This document shows positions 1 to 4,572 of a DNA stretch of 5,435 nucleotides, in pieces. The number at the start of each line of letters is the position of its first letter. Positions within the stretch are counted from its first letter, which is position 1. The notes under the pieces were generated by a model. It ran no database searches. It had not been told where the DNA came from and saw nothing but the letters and a program-made list of their open reading frames with translations. The DNA comes from Candidatus Poseidoniaceae archaeon (GTDB taxonomy: Archaea > Thermoplasmatota > Poseidoniia > Poseidoniales > Poseidoniaceae), in the NCBI GenBank assembly GCA_013330015.1, contig DUJC01000139.1, positions 1-5,435 of the forward strand, in the 5' to 3' direction. Position numbers and translations under genes: made by a program.

Positions 1-68
1 GCAATGAATTCAACCATCCATTCTTTGACGTAGTCATCCTGCGTGTTCGCCTCAAATGTTTCTTCCAT
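1..68 (-). CDS. 5' end of an unidentified protein (partial, runs off the left edge)
   Basis: An ATG at 68 on the minus strand opens a frame that stays open for the 22 complete codons visible, beginning MEETFEANTQDDYVKEW. The piece is acidic, has no signal peptide and is too short for family assignment. A weak TATA-like GATAA (minus strand, 95 to 91) lies 22 nt upstream of the ATG, about where a leaderless archaeal transcript would have its TATA box. A perfect inverted repeat sits just upstream of that. The gene lies 103 nt downstream of the thioredoxin-like gene on the same strand, so it may be transcribed separately. That a gene exists here is inferred from the open frame and the upstream signals; its function is unknown. 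Confidence 0.5.
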   Translation of the reverse strand, partial: MEETFEANTQDDYVKEWMVEFI

Positions 69-100
69 GATATGACATGGACGTGGTACCTTATCAATGA

Positions 101-118
101 ATGGGTCATTTGACCCAT
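101..118. promoter_or_regulatory. Perfect 8-bp inverted repeat, candidate operator
   Basis: The sequence ATGGGTCATTTGACCCAT has two perfect 8-bp arms separated by 2 nt. It lies in the 103-nt spacer between two minus-strand genes, immediately upstream of the TATA-like box of the left-edge gene, where a bound dimer could block or recruit TFB/TBP. No T-run follows it on either strand, which argues against a hairpin terminator. The regulator is unknown. Confidence 0.35.
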
Positions 119-171
119 CAATTTCCGAAAAACGGCATTATTTTCCGATTTTCATCAAGATTTTGTTAGAA

Positions 172-1101
172 TTACTCTTCTTCTCTTACCTTTTCCTTCG
201 ATTGAAGGGTCACAAGGCCAAGAATACCAACGGCTAGGAACACCATGACTGGTAGGATCACGGGTAGTTCTGTCCCCTCCTCAAGAGCACTCGATTGGAC
301 TGCGAGTTCAACAACACCAAGTGGTTGTGAATTCATGATGGTACGATTTTTGAGGGCTTCCTCTGTGTATTCGTGAACGACAATGACCGACCATTCCTCC
401 ATGTCTTGGATTGGGTATGAGGCAACGAATGGCGCTTCTATCGATGCATCGATAGCGAACATTTCACCATCCATTGGGAACTCTGCGAGACCGACAAGCA
501 CTCTGTCACGGTGCTTTTCGCCAGGATTGTCAAATCCTTCAGCGACCCCTTTCTTGTGTTCTACGAAGAGAATGGTGTATTGTGTATCATTGACGATTTC
601 GTTTCCTTTTGGAGGCATAACGGTTACAGTGAGATGCGTTTCGTTGGTTTGAGCCGTCACTGTCAGCTTGGTGTATGCTCTTTGATTCGATTCGGCTCGC
701 AGGATGTCGCTTGTAACGTCAGGCCAAGAAGATACATCTTCCCGAATCACTCCGTTGTTGACCACGAATGATGGGTAACCTGGAGTCTCCCTATCCAAAC
801 TCTTGAGCCGTTGGATGCGATGTTGCGCTGCTTCTGGACCAAAGGCATCGATTCCGTCGTCCGGATGGTAGGACACCATTGCTATGCGCTTCCCATGCTC
901 TTCTGCAACGATACCAAGGTCTGGGTCGATTTCAGCGCAACGTGGGCACCAAGTAGCCGTATATTCTTCGACAAGAATGCTGTATCCTCCTTCGACAACG
1001 GCCCAGCCGTCCCATTCACTAGGCTCAATTGAACGAGCGTTGGCAAAAGGCATCATGAGCAAAATGCAACACAAAATGACGGCAGTGCGTGTTGCGCCCA
1101 T
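172..1101 (-). CDS. Secreted, membrane-anchored thioredoxin-like protein
   Basis: This 309-residue protein has an N-terminal signal peptide (about residues 1-22, R5, hydrophobic VILCCILLMMPFA, likely cleavage after ANA). A thioredoxin-fold domain follows (about 35-135) with the redox motif WCPRC (C52, C55) and a probable cis-proline at P110 in GYPSFVVN. Next comes a beta-rich region (about 143-275) with N-x-T sequons at N153, N171 and N252. A C-terminal transmembrane helix (about 279-298) ends in a short charged tail. The topology implies an extracytoplasmic domain tethered to the membrane, probably acting in disulfide formation, reduction or isomerisation of surface proteins. The layout resembles Omp28-like thioredoxin proteins, but that is only an impression. 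A TAA two codons before the ATG rules out an upstream start. The rRNA methyltransferase gene is divergent. Redox direction and substrate cannot be told from sequence. Confidence 0.85.
   Translation of the reverse strand: MGATRTAVILCCILLMMPFANARSIEPSEWDGWAVVEGGYSILVEEYTATWCPRCAEIDPDLGIVAEEHGKRIAMVSYHPDDGIDAFGPEAAQHRIQRLKSLDRETPGYPSFVVNNGVIREDVSSWPDVTSDILRAESNQRAYTKLTVTAQTNETHLTVTVMPPKGNEIVNDTQYTILFVEHKKGVAEGFDNPGEKHRDRVLVGLAEFPMDGEMFAIDASIEAPFVASYPIQDMEEWSVIVVHEYTEEALKNRTIMNSQPLGVVELAVQSSALEEGTELPVILPVMVFLAVGILGLVTLQSKEKVREEE
438..455. repeat. Perfect 18-bp palindrome inside the thioredoxin-like gene
   Basis: CTATCGATGCATCGATAG is a perfect palindrome with no spacer. It lies within codons for the A-I-D-A-S-I-E stretch of the thioredoxin-like protein and is built of two overlapping ATCGAT units around TGCA. 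It may be a coincidence of codon choice or a protein-binding or restriction-type site; nothing else marks it. Confidence 0.4.
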
Positions 1102-1118
1102 GGTTTACCCAATCGCTC

Positions 1119-1125
1119 GACCTCC
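1119..1125 (-). promoter_or_regulatory. Shine-Dalgarno-like GGAGGTC, unusually far from its start codon
   Basis: A strong GGAGGTC on the minus strand lies 17 nt before the ATG of the thioredoxin-like gene, well beyond the usual 4-10 nt. The in-frame TAA between it and the ATG excludes a nearer upstream start. It may be fortuitous, or the message may be leaderless or use the weaker GGGTAAACC next to the ATG. Confidence 0.25.
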
Positions 1126-1204
1126 TTCATCTCATCGTTTCTGCTAGGATTGCACGGAAGGTGTTATGTCTGCGTGGACTCGCAGTAGAAACTGGGGAAT
1201 CCAC

Positions 1205-1942
1205 ATGGCTGACCACTGGATTGAAAATCACAAGCGTGATTCATGGCGTCGCCAAGCCAAAGCCAGTGGATATCGGGCACGTTCTGCGTTCAAGTTGAAG
1301 CAAATTCAAGCCAAATTCGAGTTGATGCGAGATGGTGACGTCGTGCTCGATGTCGGTTGTCACCCTGGTGGATGGGCGCAAGTTGCTGTCGAAGAGGTGG
1401 GTGAAGCCGGTCTCGTCATTGGTGTTGACCTTCAACCGTGTCAGCCGGTCGATGGAGCGCTTCTCATGGTTGGTGATATTACCGACCCGCTCACGCAGGA
1501 GCGAATCGTCAAAGAACTCGAAGATCGTCAAGTCAATTCGGTTATCTCCGATATCTCGCCACACATCACCGGAAAATGGGACGTTGACCAAGCTGTTGCG
1601 ATGACACTGGTTGCCAAAGTGTTTGATTTCGCTCTTCCCCTCCTGTGCAGTGGTGGTTGGTTCGTAACGAAGTTGTTTCAAGGCGTTGGCGTAGAGGAGT
1701 TGATCGAAGCCGTCAAACCTCACTTTTCCTATGTGCGTCGTTTCTCTCCCGAAGCATCGAGGAATTCATCCTCGGAAGTGTATTTGGTTTGCCGAAATCA
1801 TACGCCATGGAATGCATCCTCCAGGTCTGTTCTTGAACGCTACGAGAAGGCTGTCGATCGAATCCTTGGTGGCGAAGATGTTGTTGATGATGTTGTCGCA
1901 ACAACGACCAAGTTCACGGTACGACGGAAGAAATCTGAATAA
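1205..1942 (+). CDS. rlmE: 23S rRNA 2'-O-methyltransferase, RlmE/FtsJ family
   Basis: This is an S-adenosylmethionine-dependent Rossmann methyltransferase of the FtsJ/RrmJ family, which 2'-O-methylates a ribose in the A loop of large-subunit rRNA (E. coli U2552). From the chosen ATG it has 245 residues. The SAM-binding motif LDVGCHPGGW is at 48-57, and the acidic residue of GVDLQP follows strand 2. The K-D-K-E catalytic tetrad is complete: K30 (SAFKL), D116 (SDISPHITG), K156 (FVTKLFQG) and E191 (SSEVYLVC), in the order and near-spacing of the E. coli enzyme. The start at 1205 was preferred over an in-frame ATG at 1166 because homologues begin shortly before the YRARSAFKL block and GGGGA precedes it; the longer form adds 13 unlike residues. 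A charged tail of about 45 residues extends past the core. It opens the plus-strand translation cluster. Confidence 0.93.
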   Translation: MADHWIENHKRDSWRRQAKASGYRARSAFKLKQIQAKFELMRDGDVVLDVGCHPGGWAQVAVEEVGEAGLVIGVDLQPCQPVDGALLMVGDITDPLTQERIVKELEDRQVNSVISDISPHITGKWDVDQAVAMTLVAKVFDFALPLLCSGGWFVTKLFQGVGVEELIEAVKPHFSYVRRFSPEASRNSSSEVYLVCRNHTPWNASSRSVLERYEKAVDRILGGEDVVDDVVATTTKFTVRRKKSE

Positions 1943-1975
1943 ACTGTGATAACGGTTGATGGTCATGTTCGCACC

Positions 1976-2278
1976 ATGAACATGACATGCATTCACGATC
2001 TCAAACCAAACCGAGTTGTATCGATAATCAAAGGTACCATCGCACGTTCTTATCCTCTGTCGATGAAATTTGCAAAAAACAGGTGGATTGCATTCAGGGA
2101 AATTGTTCTCGAGGACGACAGTGGATGGGTTACGGTGAAGGTTTGGGGTCCTTGTGCTATCGATGTGATTCGAGGACAGACCATTCGGCTGAAGAATGCC
2201 TATTGTTTTACGACAAATGAGCGACTCTGTCTCACCTTGAGCATCCATTCACGCCTCAAGATATGCACGCAAGCATAA
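1976..2278 (+). CDS. Small single OB-fold nucleic-acid-binding protein (SSB-like)
   Basis: A protein of about 100 residues made almost entirely of one OB fold. The sequence DLKPNRVVSIIKGTIARS opens the barrel. The central DDSGWVTVKVWG, followed by IRGQTIRLKNAY and a last strand LTLSIHSRLKI, closely follows the pattern of crenarchaeal SSB and RPA OB folds (acidic-x-x-G, then W-G, then G-Q-x-x-x-x-x-N-A). It probably binds single-stranded DNA or RNA. It lacks the acidic C-terminal tail of Sulfolobus SSB and any zinc finger, so partners must differ. The start is uncertain: GTG at 1946, 3 nt after the rlmE stop, gives 110 residues, and ATG at 1976 or 1982 gives 100 or 98; none has a clear Shine-Dalgarno. 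Co-transcription with rlmE and aEF1-beta would allow an RNA-binding role as well as a DNA one. Confidence 0.78.
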   Translation: MNMTCIHDLKPNRVVSIIKGTIARSYPLSMKFAKNRWIAFREIVLEDDSGWVTVKVWGPCAIDVIRGQTIRLKNAYCFTTNERLCLTLSIHSRLKICTQA

Positions 2279-2308
2279 AGAAGGGGAGGTCGTGGGGCAA
2301 CTACCAAC

Positions 2309-2313
2309 TGAGG
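2309..2313 (+). promoter_or_regulatory. Shine-Dalgarno TGAGG for the zinc-ribbon gene
   Basis: TGAGG lies 7 nt before the ATG at 2321, and an in-frame TGA overlapping it rules out an upstream start. It fixes the start of the 55-codon gene. Confidence 0.5.
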
Positions 2314-2320
2314 CACTACT

Positions 2321-2488
2321 ATGGCAGAGCGAGCAAAGAATTGCACATCGTCCGGCGTACCACTAACAGAAACAGGTTCGACGACCTTCCCATGTCCAAA
2401 TTGCGGCATTGCAATCGGTCGAAGTCCACGATGTCGAGACCAAGGCGTATCCTACACCTGCTCTTCGTGCGGATTTGTTGGTCCCTGA
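2321..2488 (+). CDS. Small zinc-ribbon RNA-binding protein (COG2888 type), partner gene of aEF1-beta
   Basis: A 55-residue protein of the archaeal zinc-ribbon family predicted to bind RNA and act in translation, typically encoded next to aEF1-beta as here. Members carry four CxxC-type motifs and end in CGFxGP. Here motif 2 (CPNCG, C25/C28) and motif 4 (CSSCG, C47/C50) are intact and would form one normal four-cysteine zinc ribbon. Motif 1 reads CTSSG (C8, S11) and motif 3 reads SPRCR (S35, C38), so each has one Cys replaced by Ser. The invariant-looking GFVGP end is present, so the gene is full length. The start ATG has a TGAGG 7 nt upstream. The stop codon lies within the Shine-Dalgarno of the next gene, which couples the two. 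Family assignment rests on motif pattern, length and neighbour. Confidence 0.85.
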   Translation: MAERAKNCTSSGVPLTETGSTTFPCPNCGIAIGRSPRCRDQGVSYTCSSCGFVGP

Positions 2489-2493
2489 GGTGA
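2487..2493 (+). promoter_or_regulatory. Shine-Dalgarno GAGGTGA overlapping the upstream stop codon
   Basis: GAGGTGA is a near-perfect match to the archaeal anti-Shine-Dalgarno. It lies 4 nt before the aEF1-beta ATG, and its first two bases belong to the TGA of the zinc-ribbon gene. The overlap implies translational coupling and fixes the aEF1-beta start. Confidence 0.75.
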
Positions 2494-2497
2494 GAAC

Positions 2498-2770
2498 ATG
2501 GGCATGGTAGCAATGACATACAAAGTAAATCCTGATGCAGATGCTGAAGAAGTTGACACTGACATGATTTCTTCTACAATCTCTACCTTTGGCGATGACA
2601 ACTACGACGTTCAAAGCGTTGAAGTCAAGCCTCTCGCTTTTGGTCTTAAATTCGTTCAAGTTCACGTCGTCATGAACGACGGTGAAGGACTTGCTGATGC
2701 TTTCGAAGAGAAGATGGCAGCAATTTCTGGTGTTGGCGAAATCGAAGTCATTTCGATGGGCCTTCTCTGA
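2498..2770 (+). CDS. ef1b: Elongation factor 1-beta, archaeal (aEF1-beta), nucleotide exchange factor
   Basis: A 90-residue protein, the usual size of archaeal EF-1 beta, which corresponds to the C-terminal exchange domain of eukaryotic eEF1B-alpha. It promotes GDP/GTP exchange on aEF1-alpha during elongation in the cytoplasm. The family pattern is clear: MGMVAMTYKVNPDADAEEVD at the start, the PLAFGLKFVQVHVVMND strand region in the middle (the IAFGL block of homologues), and the closing GVGEIEVISM before a hydrophobic end. This is an alpha/beta sandwich of ferredoxin-like type. The start is set by a strong Shine-Dalgarno 4 nt upstream that overlaps the stop codon of the zinc-ribbon gene. It is the last gene of the plus-strand cluster and converges with truD, with 10 nt between stop codons. 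Nothing is missing or odd. Confidence 0.96.
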   Translation: MGMVAMTYKVNPDADAEEVDTDMISSTISTFGDDNYDVQSVEVKPLAFGLKFVQVHVVMNDGEGLADAFEEKMAAISGVGEIEVISMGLL

Positions 2771-2772
2771 TT

Positions 2773-2798
2773 CCACTCAGTTACAATTGGTTGAGTGG
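2773..2798. terminator. Hairpin across the convergent ef1b/truD ends, possible shared terminator
   Basis: CCACTCA (2773-2779) and TGAGTGG (2792-2798) form a perfect 7-bp stem around a 12-nt loop that contains a CAATTG palindrome. The stem covers the gap between the two opposing stop codons and includes the truD stop. It could form on either transcript. Archaeal termination depends mainly on U-runs, and there is none of note here, so a role in termination or 3' end stability is only suggested. Confidence 0.35.
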
Positions 2799-4181
2799 TG
2801 TTCGCATAAATTCGCGAAGCAAGATTGTTGCATACGATCCACTCGAAAGTGTGAATCGGAATTTTAAACAAGCCCCATCTGGATGCCAACGGCTTCCTTC
2901 AAGTGGGCCCTGATTCCATTGTTCTCCGAGTGTATCGCTTGACGCCTTGGGTGCTGCTTCCACTGTAAACTCCTCAAACGATGTTGTCAAGGAACGACGT
3001 GTCCCTGTCGTTGTCAGTCTTGGAATGTTTTCTATTTCCCAATTCAACTCAGAAAGGCCCATCTCGGAAAGAATCGATTGTTCAAGTTCACCAGGCTTCC
3101 CTTCACATGTACGGATGTCTCGGCCAGGTAGTGGGCCTGTTACGGACAGGCGGCCGAGTTGGCAATTGCGTCCAATGCGTGGAACAGTCCGTTCTTCGAC
3201 CAGAACACAGTTGTTGGCTGAGAGTTGCCCTTTCTCATCAAGACGTCCAACCAGATCGCCTGCCTCAGGGACTGTGATGCTGATGCCTTGTTCGAGTCGC
3301 TTACGCAATGTTCGATTGAAGACAACCGATTGAAGCGCATGGATGGTCATCAATTGGAGGTTGTTTGGCAGCTTACGGAAGGCCCCGATATGATCCTCAG
3401 GATTGTTGAGGAGATGCTCTGTCATCCGACGCTCGTATCCCAACCAATCTGGAGCCAAATCGAGTCCTGCTTGTGTAATTCCGTTTGTTCGAATATGCTC
3501 ACGGAAGGCTGCAACATCCGGTGATTCATGGTCACCTTCTTTGCTGATGTAGGTGTGAACGGCTTCTTCCCATTGATGTTGAACAACGGAGCGGCCGACT
3601 TCTGCCGTCACCGCTCTGCCGCTCCCGAATCGTTGTGGCCCAATCCAGTTTGGAAATCGGCCTGCTCCGAGTTTTTGTTCCATTTTGTTCTTGAGTTGCT
3701 CGACTTCATCGAGGGCTTCCTTTTCTGTCATTGGCGCTCCATCTGGATGAGCACAGCCCCTTACAACGATGGTGAAGCGATTTCCACGGTGGTTTCCGAA
3801 ACCGATCTTTTGGTGAGTTCTTCCCAATACTTCGATGACGACATCGGGGATTTGAATTTCAGCGACTTTGAATTGAGGTGCATCGATGACGAAGATTTGC
3901 GACGTAACCGCCCGCTTGTCCTTTGTTCCAGCAAAGAAGATACGGTTGCGAGAAATTCCAAGTTTTTTGGCAAGGTTGTTGCAGAAACGGTTGGTTTCCC
4001 AGTTCGTCAAGGTGATTTTGGCGACCGTAAAACGACCTTTTGGATTGAGGGTAATGGTTGTAGCAATTTCATCGACACGGAAGTCAGCAACGCGTGATTT
4101 GAGTACGCCGCCGATACCGTTGCCATCCGCAGCATAGCCAATGAGTCCGATGGCTTCTGCCAGCGAATCGTTGGGCTGCAC
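2781..4181 (-). CDS. truD: tRNA pseudouridine synthase TruD (Pus7 family)
   Basis: TruD isomerises uridine to pseudouridine in tRNA (U13 in E. coli; archaeal members are Pus7-like). The chosen start gives 466 residues. The catalytic aspartate is D88 in FAGTKDKRAVTSQ. Further family blocks are GNHRGNRF (129-136), NWIGPQRFGSGR (178-189, the QRFG element near the active site) and GSYATILLREFMR (448-460) near the C terminus. The region between about 200 and 360 corresponds to the TRUD insertion domain. Domain order is complete, with no frameshift. The open frame could begin at GTG 4190, one base after the rpoL stop. I prefer GTG 4181, because GAGGTG at 4193-4188 then sits 6 nt upstream as its Shine-Dalgarno. 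The gene is translationally coupled to rpoL and convergent with ef1b. Confidence 0.95.
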   Translation of the reverse strand: MQPNDSLAEAIGLIGYAADGNGIGGVLKSRVADFRVDEIATTITLNPKGRFTVAKITLTNWETNRFCNNLAKKLGISRNRIFFAGTKDKRAVTSQIFVIDAPQFKVAEIQIPDVVIEVLGRTHQKIGFGNHRGNRFTIVVRGCAHPDGAPMTEKEALDEVEQLKNKMEQKLGAGRFPNWIGPQRFGSGRAVTAEVGRSVVQHQWEEAVHTYISKEGDHESPDVAAFREHIRTNGITQAGLDLAPDWLGYERRMTEHLLNNPEDHIGAFRKLPNNLQLMTIHALQSVVFNRTLRKRLEQGISITVPEAGDLVGRLDEKGQLSANNCVLVEERTVPRIGRNCQLGRLSVTGPLPGRDIRTCEGKPGELEQSILSEMGLSELNWEIENIPRLTTTGTRRSLTTSFEEFTVEAAPKASSDTLGEQWNQGPLEGSRWHPDGACLKFRFTLSSGSYATILLREFMRTPLNQL

Positions 4182-4187
4182 AGCAGC

Positions 4188-4193
4188 CACCTC
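4188..4193 (-). promoter_or_regulatory. Shine-Dalgarno GAGGTG for truD, overlapping the rpoL stop
   Basis: On the minus strand the rpoL TGA runs directly into GGTG, making GAGGTG. Its distance to GTG 4181 is 6 nt, a normal spacing, while GTG 4190 would lie inside the motif itself. This favours the shorter TruD start and indicates rpoL-truD coupling. Confidence 0.55.
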
Positions 4194-4449
4194 ATAGTGT
4201 TAGACTGTCAAATTCGCTGGACAAACTACTGATGATTTCGTTGAGAACGACATCAGGCTTTGCCTTTCCAGTGGTGCGAATATAGAATTCAGGTGGATCC
4301 AAATCAGGGTGTCCGGGGAAGTAGTTGGCGTACTCGACAGACTTGTGATTGTTCAAGCGGTCTCGAAGGATTTGAAGAGCGGTGTGCGACTCTCCAGTGA
4401 TTCGAAGTCGGAGTTCATTTTTCTCATGAATGAGGACCTTGACTGGCAT
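4192..4449 (-). CDS. rpo11: DNA-directed RNA polymerase subunit Rpo11 (RpoL)
   Basis: Rpo11 (subunit L) pairs with Rpo3 (D) to form the assembly platform of archaeal RNA polymerase, equivalent to the bacterial alpha N-terminal dimer and eukaryotic Rpb3/Rpb11. With the chosen start it has 85 residues and follows the family throughout: an opening strand MPVKVLIHEKNELRLRI, the dimerisation helix GESHTALQILRDRL, VEYANYFPGHPDLDPPEFYIRT, and a C-terminal helix. The frame stays open upstream to ATG 4530 (112 residues) with another ATG at 4497. I chose 4449 because homologues start at this first strand and a TATA-like CAATAT (4482-4477) lies 27 nt before it, fitting a leaderless transcript. The 27-residue extension nevertheless looks codon-like. 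It is coupled to truD downstream and divergent from the RND exporter. Confidence 0.9.
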   Translation of the reverse strand: MPVKVLIHEKNELRLRITGESHTALQILRDRLNNHKSVEYANYFPGHPDLDPPEFYIRTTGKAKPDVVLNEIISSLSSEFDSLTL

Positions 4450-4476
4450 GTTATCGCTTTGGCGACCAACCACCCC

Positions 4477-4482
4477 ATATTG
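4477..4482 (-). promoter_or_regulatory. TATA-like CAATAT upstream of the short rpoL start
   Basis: CAATAT on the minus strand ends 27 nt before ATG 4449, the spacing expected for a TATA box of a leaderless archaeal message. No clear purine-rich BRE precedes it. If rpoL starts at 4530 or 4497, this motif lies inside the coding region and is fortuitous. Confidence 0.3.
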
Positions 4483-4542
4483 AACCTTGCCGTCCATGAG
4501 AAAGCAGGTTTTCACTTCGTGAGCAACCATCTCACCCTGTCA

Positions 4543-4548
4543 CTTAAA
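4543..4548. promoter_or_regulatory. TATA-like CTTAAA in the rpoL/RND divergent region
   Basis: CTTAAA ends 24 nt before ATG 4573 of the RND gene, matching TATA placement for a leaderless message. Read on the minus strand (TTTAAG) it lies 12 nt before ATG 4530, too close to promote the longest rpoL form. It could still serve starts at 4497 or 4449 with a leader. It is the only AT-rich hexamer in this short gap. Confidence 0.4.
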
Positions 4549-4572
4549 CACCCTCTGCCCTTCGCATTGCGC

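Noticed and set aside
121..171. CCGAAAAACGG hairpin with a short T-run (minus strand) after the thioredoxin-like gene as a terminator
   Set aside because: The stem is only 3 bp and the T-run only 5; it may help end transcription but is too weak to annotate.
1166..1204. Upstream ATG giving rlmE 13 extra residues, with AGGTG 2 nt before it
   Set aside because: The Shine-Dalgarno is too close, and the extra residues precede the point where family members begin; kept only as an alternative start.
1241..1723. Open frame of 160 codons on the minus strand opposite rlmE
   Set aside because: It is antisense to a methyltransferase with an intact catalytic tetrad and SAM motif; no family resemblance.
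1861..1915. GTTGTTGATGATGTTGTCGC stretch near the rlmE end as a repeat or hairpin
   Set aside because: It encodes V/D-rich codons of the C-terminal tail, and the possible stem is 4 bp; explained by coding sequence.
1766..2248. Open frame of 160 codons on the minus strand across the rlmE end and the OB-fold gene
   Set aside because: It opposes two supported genes and has low-complexity-like composition with no recognisable motif.
2292..2366. Small frame of 24 codons starting at GTG 2292 right after GGGGAGGTC, possible leader peptide
   Set aside because: The Shine-Dalgarno-like motif is only about one base from the GTG, the frame overlaps the zinc-ribbon gene out of phase, and the peptide shows no recognisable feature.
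3528..4097. Open frame of 189 codons on the plus strand opposite truD
   Set aside because: It lies wholly antisense to TruD, which has all its conserved motifs; the translation shows no domain and is a shadow of truD codon usage.
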